The notes under the pieces: model-generated
Told to the model about the DNA's origin: nothing
Seen by the model: the letters and a program-made list of their open reading frames with translations, nothing else
The model's database searches: none
Made by a program: the position numbers and the translations under genes
Part shown: positions 53,073 through 61,140 of the stretch, piece after piece
Layout of the letters: the number at the start of each line of letters is the position of its first letter
Position numbering within the stretch: the first letter of the stretch is position 1
Assembly (NCBI RefSeq): GCF_002148795.1
Contig: NZ_MPOB01000005.1
Location: 301,023-365,022, forward strand
Source: Oceanibaculum nanhaiense
Lineage (GTDB): Bacteria > Pseudomonadota > Alphaproteobacteria > Oceanibaculales > Oceanibaculaceae
Direction of reading: 5' to 3'
DNA: 64,000 nucleotides

Positions 53073-53521
53073 GGGGGGCCATGAGGGCGCTTCTGTTCCT
53101 GCTGGTCCTCGCCGTCGCGGCCTGCGCGTCGAAGCCGCCGCCCTTGAAGACCAGCCAGCTCTATCTCGCCATCGCCCCCGACGCGAATAGCAACAGCGCC
53201 TTCCGGCTGGATGTGATCCTGACCTCCGACCCGGCACTGGCCGCCGAGATTCTGGCGTTGACCCCCGCCGCCTGGTTCGCCCAGCGCCAGCAGATGGCCG
53301 CCCTGCACGCCACGACGCTGAAGGTGGTCGGGGCGGAGCTGGTGCCCGGCCAGGCTTACGGACCGGTCGCCCTCAAGGCGAAGTTCCGCATCACCAGCGG
53401 GCTGGTGGCGGTCGGCTATGACAGGGCGGCGGCCGGCTTTGCCGTGCTGGGCGCCAACGCGTCGGAGTTGCTGACGCTGAGCCGCAGCGGATTCGCGCTC
53501 TCGGCGGCGGCGGGAAAATGA
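53069..53521 (+). CDS. tssJ: Type VI secretion outer membrane lipoprotein TssJ-like
   Basis: A 150-aa lipoprotein: signal segment ALLFLLVLAVAAC with lipobox AAC, mature Cys near residue 18. The mature part has a beta-sandwich-like pattern (TSQLYLAIAPDANSN; FRLDVILTSDPA; VALKAKFRITSG). TssJ anchors the TssLM membrane complex to the outer membrane. Sequence identity to reference TssJ is limited, but length, lipobox and place immediately before tssK-tssL-tssM support the call. A second ATG at 53081 is an alternative start. Confidence 0.78.
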   Translation: MRGAMRALLFLLVLAVAACASKPPPLKTSQLYLAIAPDANSNSAFRLDVILTSDPALAAEILALTPAAWFAQRQQMAALHATTLKVVGAELVPGQAYGPVALKAKFRITSGLVAVGYDRAAAGFAVLGANASELLTLSRSGFALSAAAGK

Positions 53522-53601
53522 GTGGAAAAGCCTATAGTCATACACGCGCATAAGTAGTATTTCTAAATGAATACACCCGTAACTACTTCGGACCTGCCGG
53601 C
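53522..53601 (+). promoter_or_regulatory. AT-rich tssJ-tssK intergenic region with inverted repeat
   Basis: An 80-bp gap, the second AT-rich patch in the T6SS locus. AAGTAGT (53552-53558) and ACTACTT (53582-53588) are inverted repeats around a 23-nt loop. They could be an operator or a leader hairpin next to a promoter for tssK-L-M-A. Evidence is base composition and symmetry only. Confidence 0.35.
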
Positions 53602-54978
53602 ATGAGTGAGTCGCCGCGGACCATTCCTCCGCTGCCCCTGAAATGGTGGGAAGGCATGCTGCTGGCCCCGCAGCACATGCAGCAGCAGGGGCTGCGGCAG
53701 GAGATGCTGGTCGCCTATCAGGCCGGGCTGCTGGCGCCCTGCGCCTGGGGTGTGGTGCGGCTGGAAAGCTCGGCCGACGCCGATGGCGGTATCGTGCCGG
53801 ATGGGCGCATCGCCATCACCGCGCTGGAGGCGATCCTGCCGGATGGCACGGCGGTATCGCATGGGCCAGGATCGAACGGTGTGGCTTCGCCAGTCTCGTT
53901 GTCGCTCGACCTCGGGCCGGTGCTGCCGGCGGTGGAGGGGCGCAGCCTGCGCCTCTATCTCACCCTGCCGCTGCGCCATGCTGGTGATGTCGCGCCGGAC
54001 AGCGGCGCGCGCTTCGTGCCGGTGGTGCAGCGCGCGGTGCCGGACGAGAACACCGACGCCGACCCGATCGAGCTGACGCGCCTCGCTCCGGCGCTGGCGC
54101 TGTCCGCCGGGCCGCCGCCGGCCGACCGCTATGTCGGGCTACCGCTGATGGAGATCGCCTACCGCAACGGCGCCTACCGCATCGGCGCCTATGTGCCGCC
54201 CGGCCTGCTTTGCCCGTCCGGCGGCACGCTGCAAAGCTTGTGCGCCGGTATTGCCGACAAGCTGCGTCGGCAGGCCGGCGGGCTGACCGCGCTGGCCGGG
54301 CTGTCGGCAACCGACTGGCGTGCTGCGATGGCGGGGGAGGCGGCGGCGGAACTGCGCGGGCTGGCTGCCGGGCTGCCGGGTTTCGAGGCGCTGGTGTTCG
54401 GCCCGCCGGTGCATCCCTACAGGCTCTATCTCGGCCTGACCGTCCTGGCCGGCGCGGTCGCCGCCGCCGTGCCGGGCACGCTGCCGCCGCGCTTTCCGGC
54501 TTACGACCACACGGACGCGCTGCCCTGCTTCCAGGCGGTGGCCAGCTTTGTCGAGGCGACACTGGCCGGCCTCGGTGGCGGCTGGCGGGCGGTACCGTTC
54601 GAGACGGGCGAGGAGGGCGGCTTCCGGCTGGAGATTCAGGCGGAGTGGCTGGCCGCAGGTCTGGTCATCGGCGTGTTGCCGCCGGAGGGCGCGGATATCG
54701 AGACCGCGCACCGCTATATGGGCGCCTGCCTGATCGGCAGCGAATCGCGATTGCAGGGCTTGCGCAAGCGCCGCGTGCTGGGGGCGGGGCGGCAGCGCGT
54801 GGCGGAGCGGGACGCGCTGTCCATCGCCCGCCGGCCCGACATGGCGGTCTATCGCGTGCAGCCGGAAGGCGAGATCGTGGCCGGGGAGGCCCTTGCCATC
54901 GGCATTTTCCAGGCGGAAGCCTCGGTGAACCCGCCCGCCGGCATCGTGCTGTTCCTGCCGCCGGAGAAAACCGGATGA
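53602..54978 (+). CDS. tssK: Type VI secretion baseplate protein TssK
   Basis: A 458-aa baseplate trimer subunit that links the baseplate to the TssL/M membrane complex. The N-terminal signature KWWEGMLLAPQHMQQQ (residues of about 13-28) matches the family WxEGMFLxPQHFQ. Central and C-terminal parts have VGLPLMEIAYRNGAY and the phage receptor-binding-like domain end. Its stop overlaps tssL (ATGA). The start at 53602 follows an AT-rich intergenic segment rather than being coupled to tssJ. Confidence 0.92.
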   Translation: MSESPRTIPPLPLKWWEGMLLAPQHMQQQGLRQEMLVAYQAGLLAPCAWGVVRLESSADADGGIVPDGRIAITALEAILPDGTAVSHGPGSNGVASPVSLSLDLGPVLPAVEGRSLRLYLTLPLRHAGDVAPDSGARFVPVVQRAVPDENTDADPIELTRLAPALALSAGPPPADRYVGLPLMEIAYRNGAYRIGAYVPPGLLCPSGGTLQSLCAGIADKLRRQAGGLTALAGLSATDWRAAMAGEAAAELRGLAAGLPGFEALVFGPPVHPYRLYLGLTVLAGAVAAAVPGTLPPRFPAYDHTDALPCFQAVASFVEATLAGLGGGWRAVPFETGEEGGFRLEIQAEWLAAGLVIGVLPPEGADIETAHRYMGACLIGSESRLQGLRKRRVLGAGRQRVAERDALSIARRPDMAVYRVQPEGEIVAGEALAIGIFQAEASVNPPAGIVLFLPPEKTG

Positions 54979-55703
54979 GTGCCGCCGACGCCTTTCTGCT
55001 GAACGGGTTCCGCGGCTATTACGACGCGTTGGAGGACTGGCGTGTGAAGGCGCTGGCCAGCGCTGATCCGGCGCGGCGGCAGGATATCCAGGCCGATCTC
55101 GCGGCGCGGCTGGATACGCTGGCGTCCGAGGCGCGGCAGCGGGGCGGGGAGCGGCTGGGCGAGATGCAGGACCGCGCCGCCTATCCAATGGTGGCGTTAA
55201 CCGACGAAGTCTTCGTCTATCTCGACTGGCCGGGTGAGGGCGACAGGGGTGGTGACTGGCTCAGCCATCTGTTCGAGCAGCGCTATTGCCGCAGCCATGT
55301 GGCGGGGGAAGAGGTCTTCGCCCGCATCGACGCGCTGGAACGCGAGGGGGCGGCGGGACTGCCCGCAGCGCTGGCGCGGATCTTCCTGCAGGTGCTGGGG
55401 CTGGGGTTCGAGGGCCGCTATCGCTGCCAGTCGGACGGGGCGGCGGTGCTGCGCCGCTACCGCCAGCGTCTGGCGCGGCTGGCCTTTGCCGGCAGGCCGC
55501 CGCTCTCATCGCCGAATGGCAGGCTGACGCCGGAGGCCTATCAGCACATTCTGGACCCGCCGCCGCCTGTCCCGCCGCCCGGGCCGGCACGCTGGGCCGG
55601 CTGGCTGCTGCTGACGCTCGCTGGCCTCTTTGCGTGCTCGGCGCTGGTCTGGCTGCTCGCCGTCTGGCCGCTGCTGCGGGCGCTCGCCCTGCTGCCGGGC
55701 TGA
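54975..55703 (+). CDS. tssL: Type VI secretion membrane protein TssL (DotU family, short form)
   Basis: A 242-aa IcmH/DotU protein with a cytosolic helical domain (AYPMVALTDEVFVYLDWPGE; HLFEQRYCRSHVAGEEVF; LGLGFEGRYR) and a single C-terminal transmembrane helix (WAGWLLLTLAGLFACSALVW). There is no OmpA-like peptidoglycan-binding extension, so anchoring to the wall must be handled by another protein. It overlaps tssK by 4 bp and is followed 4 bp later by tssM, its partner in the JLM membrane complex. Function is clear from motifs and position. Confidence 0.92.
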   Translation: MSAADAFLLNGFRGYYDALEDWRVKALASADPARRQDIQADLAARLDTLASEARQRGGERLGEMQDRAAYPMVALTDEVFVYLDWPGEGDRGGDWLSHLFEQRYCRSHVAGEEVFARIDALEREGAAGLPAALARIFLQVLGLGFEGRYRCQSDGAAVLRRYRQRLARLAFAGRPPLSSPNGRLTPEAYQHILDPPPPVPPPGPARWAGWLLLTLAGLFACSALVWLLAVWPLLRALALLPG

Positions 55704-55707
55704 TGCC

Positions 55708-58700
55708 ATGGCGGCGCAATTCCTTGCCTATCTGAAGGATGTGCCCGGCTGGGCCTGGGGCGTGCTGGGACTCCTGCTCGTGCTGCTGGCGGGCGGCGCG
55801 CTCTGGTGGTGGCTGACGCACCGCAAGCAGCCGGACAGCGCCACGACGACGACCGATATGGCGCTGGCGGCGCTGAAGCAGGCGGTGCCGCAGGCTGCCG
55901 CGCGGGCGGCCCTACCCTGGGTCGCGCGGATCGGCCCTGACCTGCCGGGCCTCGCCGGCATTCCCGGCATGGCGCCCGATTTCGTGGAACCGGCGGCGGT
56001 GCCGAAGGACGGCGCGATGCGCTGGTGGGGCGTGCCGGGTGGCGTCATCATCGATTTGCCCTGGACCGCCGAGCCTTTCGACGCGGCGCTGAAAGCCCTT
56101 GTCGCGGCACGGCCGGACCGGCCGCTCGACGCGGTGCTGCTGACCTTGCCGGCCGCCGCGCTGGATGCTGATCCCACGCTGGCGACGACGCTGCGCGCAC
56201 GGCTGATGGACGCCTGCCGGGAATCGGGCATGCGCCTGCCCATCTATCTGCTGCTGGACGGGGCGGAAGGGCTGGCGGGCTTCCCGGAAGTCGCCCTGGC
56301 CCTGCCGGAGGTACGCCGCGCGGACATGCTGGGCTGGTCGGTTCCGGTCGGCATCGCGGCGCCCTACGATCCGGCCTGGCCGGGCACCGCGCTGCGGGAG
56401 ACCGCCATCGCGCTGGGCGATACGGTGGCGGCGCTGTTCGGGGCGGATGATGCCCTGCCGGACCCGGAGGCCGCCTATCGCCTGCCAGAGCGGATAAGCG
56501 CGCTCGCCGGTCCCGCCTCGGCGCTGGCCGGGACGATCTTCACACCGGGCGTGCAGCCAGCGCCCTACGGGCTGCGCGGGCTCTACCTCGCCGGAACGGT
56601 ACCGGGCACGCGTTTCTTCCTGGCCGATCTGCTGCGCCGGAAGATCTTTGCCGAGACCGGCCTGGCTGTTCCTTTATCGGGTCACGCGCCTCGGCAAAGC
56701 TGGCAGGTGCAGGCGCTGCGCGCGGCGACCGTCACAGTAGCGGTGGTCGGGCTGGCTGGCATGATCTGGTCGGCGGTCGGCCTCAGCCGTGCCGCCACCG
56801 ACATGGCGGGCATTGTCACGCAGCTGCGCGATGATCTCACCCGGATTGATCGGCAGTCGTCTGTTGGGCAACCGCCCGACCGCGACACGCTGGCCGGCAT
56901 GGTGCAGCGGCTGGTAGCGGCGCTGGACGCGGCGCAATCGGACCGGCTGCGCTATGCCTTCCTGCCGGTGTCCTGGTTCGATCCGTTGTCGCCTGCCCTC
57001 TCGGACGCGGCGGAGCAGGGCTTCGGGCGGATCGTACTGGCGGCGATCCGCGCCGGGCTGGAGGCGGAGGCGCTGGCGCTGGCCGACCCGGCCACGCCGC
57101 TCTCGGTGCCGAGGCCGGCGGCGGAGGCCAAGGGGTTTCCGTCGCTGCAGAACTATCTGGCGGTATCGGCCTATCTCGATGAGGTGGCGTCGTTCGAGGC
57201 GCAGCTGGCGCTCTATGACGGGCTTGCCGGGCCGGACCGGGCGCAGAACCTCTCCACCCTGATGAAGGAGTTGCTGTCGGTCGATCTCGATCCCGCCATC
57301 GTCACTTCCCGCCCGCCGCTGATGGCGGGGCTGGCGGCGGCGCGGCAGGCGGCGGGGACTTTCCCGCTGGCACCCTATCGGCCGGGCGTGCGGACGCGGC
57401 TTGACGGGCTGATGAGCGCGTTCCTGCAAACGGATTATGCCGGCAACACCTTGCAGGCGGCGCTGGCGCCGGTCGCTGCTGACATGGCGGCGATTACCGG
57501 ATCGGCGCAGAGCGGCAAGCCGACCGCGCTCGACCGGCTGCAAGCGGGGCTGGATGCTGCTACCAAGCTGGTGTCTTCGGGCACGGTTGCCTATCTGGCG
57601 CTCGATCCGGCCAGGGACGCGGACGCCACGGCACTGACCGGGCGGATGGCGCAATCGGCGCTGCTGGGCGAGACTACGGCCACAGCGGAACAGGCGCGCT
57701 GGGTGAAGGCCGCCACCGACGCGCGCGCCGCACTGACGGCCTTGAAGGCGCCGGGCTACCCATCCTTCGTGAGTATCGGAAATGCTGTCGCGCTCGACCC
57801 GGCGATGGATGCGCTGGCGACGGCGCTCGATGCGCTCTACGCCCAGCCCTTCATGGCGGCGGGGCAGGCGCGCAAGCTGCCCGCCAGCCTGACCGAGGGC
57901 AGTGCGGCGTTTTGGGATCCGGCCCCGCTGGCCGAGGCGAAGACTGCCGCAACATCCTATGCCGGCACGGTGAAGCCGCCGGCGGGTATCGCCGCGCCGC
58001 TGGCGTCGGAGGTGGCGGCGCTGATGGCGCTGCGCGCCTCCGTCACTATCGAGGACCGGCTGGCCGGATCGCTCGCCCAGCGCGCCCCGGCGGGCAAGAC
58101 ACTTCCTGAATTGCAAACGGAAGCGTCGGCCTTCTCCGCCGCCGCCGCCGACCTGGAGGCGGTGCTGACCGCGCTGACAACGGGACGGCTGCTACCGCTG
58201 CGGCTCGATCTCGGCGCGATCCTGCGCGATCAGGCGGACTCGCTGCTCGCCCGCACCGACGCGCTGCAAGCGGCGAATGCGGATTACGCCACGGTCGATG
58301 GCGACGCGTTTGGCTGGTGGGACGGCAAGGCAGCGCTGGGCTATCGCGGCTTCGGGCTGGACAGTCAGGCGGTCATGCAGGCGCTGCTGACCCGCAATCA
58401 GGAGTATATCGGCCTGCTGAGCAACCAGCTGGCCGGACCGGTGCTGGATTTCCTCGGCAAGGCGGGCAGCGCCCTGCCGCCGGGCGACGCGCAGGCGCTG
58501 GAGGCGAAATGGGCGGGCATTGCGGCGGCCCTGGCGGCGATGGCCGCGAAGCAGCCGACCGCGACCATGGCGGTACTGAACGGCTTCATTCTGGAGACCA
58601 TGCCGGCAATCACGCTTTCCACCTGCGCCAGCGCCATCACGCCCGCAATGCTGGCGGCTTCCCCCGCTGATTATTTCGATGCCCGAAGGTTGACGCTGAT

Positions 58701-59511
58701 GCGTGGCATATCGAACCGTTGCACAGCGCTGGCACAGAGCGATGTGGCCGGCGGCTACGACGCGCTGGTGACGCAGTTCCGCACCCGCGTGGAGGGCAAG
58801 TATCCCTTCGCGGCGGCGGACCGGCTGCAGGAGGTGACTCCTGCCGACCTGCTGGCGCTGCTGCGCGCCTATGATGCGCTGCCGGCAAACGCGGCGGAGG
58901 TGCTGCGCGGGCAGGGCGAGGCGGATGCCGCCGCTTTCGTGAGTGCCATCGGGCATGTGCGGGCGCTGTTCCCTGCCTTTGACGGCAGCGCGCCGCCCAG
59001 CCTCGGCCTGCTGCTGACGCCGCGCAGCAACCGCGACTATGAACGCGGCGGCAACCAGCTGATCGACTGGCGCATCGCGGTCGGCGACGAGACGCTGTCC
59101 GGCGTGCCTGCGGCACCATCGCCACTGGTGTGGGAGGCGGGGGATGCCGTCACCATCACCCTGCGCATCGCCGCCAACGGGCCGCTGAGCCCTGCCCCGG
59201 CCGGGCAGCAGCCGGCGGCCAGCGTCAGCGGTGAGGCCGTGACCTACAGCTTCGGCGGCAGCTGGGCCGCCTTTCGTGCCTGGCAGGCACAGCGCGGCAC
59301 GGCGGCGGATTTCCCGCCCGGCAGCCCGGCCCTGGAAACCAGCTGGCGCTTCGTGATCGCCACGCAGAATACGCAAGGGGCGGCAGGCGATCCGGTGCGC
59401 GTCTATGCCTCCGCCGTGCCCTTCGCGCCGGCAGACAAGACCCGCGCGCCGCTGGCCCTGCCAGCCTTCCCCACCAGCGCGGCCGATCTAAAGGCCGGAG
59501 GTACGCAATGA
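55708..59511 (+). CDS. tssM: Type VI secretion membrane protein TssM (IcmF family, degenerate NTPase)
   Basis: A 1267-aa IcmF/TssM protein. One N-terminal transmembrane helix (about residues 15-36) is followed by a cytosolic NTPase-like domain, then a helix at about 334-358 and a large periplasmic part. The place where other TssM have a Walker A motif reads RIGPDLPGLAGIP (residues 74-86), with no GKT. The following WWGVPGGVIIDLP (106-118) aligns with the usual WWF...LIDTAG strand, but the DxxG motif is lost. So NTP binding seems abolished. It lies between tssL and tssA, which it overlaps by 4 bp. Some TssM are known to lack Walker A, so this is not unique. Confidence 0.9.
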   Translation: MAAQFLAYLKDVPGWAWGVLGLLLVLLAGGALWWWLTHRKQPDSATTTTDMALAALKQAVPQAAARAALPWVARIGPDLPGLAGIPGMAPDFVEPAAVPKDGAMRWWGVPGGVIIDLPWTAEPFDAALKALVAARPDRPLDAVLLTLPAAALDADPTLATTLRARLMDACRESGMRLPIYLLLDGAEGLAGFPEVALALPEVRRADMLGWSVPVGIAAPYDPAWPGTALRETAIALGDTVAALFGADDALPDPEAAYRLPERISALAGPASALAGTIFTPGVQPAPYGLRGLYLAGTVPGTRFFLADLLRRKIFAETGLAVPLSGHAPRQSWQVQALRAATVTVAVVGLAGMIWSAVGLSRAATDMAGIVTQLRDDLTRIDRQSSVGQPPDRDTLAGMVQRLVAALDAAQSDRLRYAFLPVSWFDPLSPALSDAAEQGFGRIVLAAIRAGLEAEALALADPATPLSVPRPAAEAKGFPSLQNYLAVSAYLDEVASFEAQLALYDGLAGPDRAQNLSTLMKELLSVDLDPAIVTSRPPLMAGLAAARQAAGTFPLAPYRPGVRTRLDGLMSAFLQTDYAGNTLQAALAPVAADMAAITGSAQSGKPTALDRLQAGLDAATKLVSSGTVAYLALDPARDADATALTGRMAQSALLGETTATAEQARWVKAATDARAALTALKAPGYPSFVSIGNAVALDPAMDALATALDALYAQPFMAAGQARKLPASLTEGSAAFWDPAPLAEAKTAATSYAGTVKPPAGIAAPLASEVAALMALRASVTIEDRLAGSLAQRAPAGKTLPELQTEASAFSAAAADLEAVLTALTTGRLLPLRLDLGAILRDQADSLLARTDALQAANADYATVDGDAFGWWDGKAALGYRGFGLDSQAVMQALLTRNQEYIGLLSNQLAGPVLDFLGKAGSALPPGDAQALEAKWAGIAAALAAMAAKQPTATMAVLNGFILETMPAITLSTCASAITPAMLAASPADYFDARRLTLMRGISNRCTALAQSDVAGGYDALVTQFRTRVEGKYPFAAADRLQEVTPADLLALLRAYDALPANAAEVLRGQGEADAAAFVSAIGHVRALFPAFDGSAPPSLGLLLTPRSNRDYERGGNQLIDWRIAVGDETLSGVPAAPSPLVWEAGDAVTITLRIAANGPLSPAPAGQQPAASVSGEAVTYSFGGSWAAFRAWQAQRGTAADFPPGSPALETSWRFVIATQNTQGAAGDPVRVYASAVPFAPADKTRAPLALPAFPTSAADLKAGGTQ

Positions 59512-60584
59512 AACAGGTCTGGTCGCATCTGCCGGATATCGACCGGGCGGCGCTGCTGCGCCCGATCTCTCGCAAATCACCCTGCGGTGCCGCCCCGCGC
59601 GAGACTGGCGTCAGCGACCCGATCCGCCGGCTGCGCCAACAGGGGCACGATAATCCGGAGGTCACCGACTGGGCCGGCATCGAGGAAGCTTGCCTCGCCG
59701 CGCTGGCCGGGCGCGCGAAGGATATCGAGATCGCCGCCTGGCTGACCGAAGCGCTGCTCTACCGGCGCGGTGCGGCGGGGCTGGCGGCGGGGCTGGACCT
59801 CATCGCCTGCTATGCCGAACGCTTCTGGGACAAGGTGCATCCGCTGCCCGAGGATGGCGACTTCGATTACCGCGTGGCCCCGCTGGACTGGCTCGACCGG
59901 CTGTCGGTGCCGGTGCGCCTGATCCCGCTGACCGCGCCCGCCGAGCCGGGCGTGCCGCCCTATGGCCTGCATGACTGGGAGATGGCCGGGCATCTGGCGC
60001 AACTCGCGCGCAGCGACCCGAAACGGCACCAGCGCGAACGCCAGGCCGGCGCGGTCGCGGCGGAGGATATCGAACTCAGCCTGATGCTGACACCGGATGG
60101 TTTCCTGCGCGATCAGGCGGTTTTGTTCGCCGCCGCCGCGGCGCGGCTGGCCGATCTGTCCGCCCTGCTGGAGGAGAAGGGCGCGGACGGTTTCTCCGGC
60201 CTGCCGGCGCTGTCCCGCACCATCGCCGCCTGCCGGCATTTCCTCGACTCCGCGCTGGCCGCCCGGCCGGATGCGGCGTTGGCGCCGGAAGAGGAAGCGC
60301 CAGCGCCCGAGGGTTCACACCTAGGGGGGCACCCGGCGGCCGCGCTGACGCTGTCCGTGCCCGAGGAGGGCAGCTTCGTGGAAATCCGCAACCGCGAGGA
60401 GGCCTACCGGCTGCTGGCGCTGGCCGCCGACTATCTGATGCGGGCCGAGCCGCACAGCCCCGCCCCCTATCTGGTGCGCCGCGCCATCGCCTGGGGCGGC
60501 ATGAGCCTGCCGCAGCTGCTCACCGAACTGCTCGACGGCGACACTGACATCGCGCGGCTGCGGCGGTTGCTGGGGTTGCCTTGA
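59508..60584 (+). CDS. tssA: Type VI secretion protein TssA (ImpA N-terminal domain)
   Basis: A 358-aa protein with the ImpA_N domain (PISRKSPCGAAPRETGVSD... and WLTEALLYRRGAAGLAAGLDLI, residues of about 18-110), which sits at the baseplate and coordinates sheath polymerisation. HPLPEDGDFDYRVAPLDWL is the family WPxxD-like region. The C-terminal part (residues of about 285-358, EIRNREEAYRLLALAADYLMRAEPHSPAPYL region) resembles the VasJ-type short C-terminal domain. It overlaps tssM by 4 bp and is the last T6SS gene, converging with the VOC gene. Confidence 0.92.
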   Translation: MKQVWSHLPDIDRAALLRPISRKSPCGAAPRETGVSDPIRRLRQQGHDNPEVTDWAGIEEACLAALAGRAKDIEIAAWLTEALLYRRGAAGLAAGLDLIACYAERFWDKVHPLPEDGDFDYRVAPLDWLDRLSVPVRLIPLTAPAEPGVPPYGLHDWEMAGHLAQLARSDPKRHQRERQAGAVAAEDIELSLMLTPDGFLRDQAVLFAAAAARLADLSALLEEKGADGFSGLPALSRTIAACRHFLDSALAARPDAALAPEEEAPAPEGSHLGGHPAAALTLSVPEEGSFVEIRNREEAYRLLALAADYLMRAEPHSPAPYLVRRAIAWGGMSLPQLLTELLDGDTDIARLRRLLGLP

Positions 60585-60595
60585 TGTTGCTCCCC

Positions 60596-60988
60596 TCAAC
60601 GCCCGCGCGGCTTCGGCCAGTCGGGGCTGCGGAATTCCTGGATTTCCAGCAGATAGCCGTTGGGGTCGCGCAGGAAGGAGGAATAGACCTTGAATTCCTC
60701 GCTGTAGCGCGGCGGTGCCTCGTAGATCACGCCCTTGGCGGTCAGGTAGTCGTACCAGCCATCGACATCCGGCGAGACGATGGTCAGCACCACGCCGTTC
60801 GGCTCCTTGGCGCGGACCTCACGGGCGCAGATACCGACGAAACTGTCCGGTCCGAGGCGGTAGATCCGGCAGGCCCCCTGGTCCAGCACCATCTCCAGCC
60901 CCAGCGTCTGCCCGTAGAAGCGGGCGCTTTTCTCAAGGTCCCAGCTGTAGAGGAAGGTGACCTGCTGGTCGATCGGCGGGCGGTTCAT
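60596..60988 (-). CDS. VOC family protein (glyoxalase/bleomycin-resistance fold)
   Basis: A 130-aa VOC-superfamily protein: VTFLYSWDLEKSARFYGQTL at the start, GVVLTIVSPDVDGWYDYL in the second half, and LRDPNGYLLEIQEF at the end with the metal-binding Glu. Substrate is unknown; homologues cover glyoxalase, dioxygenase and resistance functions. It converges with tssA, with the stop codons 11 bp apart, and reads away from the pseudokinase gene. It is a boundary gene of the T6SS locus, not an evident part of it. Confidence 0.88.
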   Translation of the reverse strand: MNRPPIDQQVTFLYSWDLEKSARFYGQTLGLEMVLDQGACRIYRLGPDSFVGICAREVRAKEPNGVVLTIVSPDVDGWYDYLTAKGVIYEAPPRYSEEFKVYSSFLRDPNGYLLEIQEFRSPDWPKPRGR

Positions 60989-61140
60989 GGCGGCGCTTTC
61001 CCCTGTTCGGCATATGGCTCTTTAAGGTGGCCCCAAAAATTAGCGGCTGCTGTCAGATTATGATAGATTCTTTCAATTGAATCAGGGGTACGGCATAACA
61101 AGCGCCGACATAAATCGGGCAGGACAGGGTTACGGCATAG

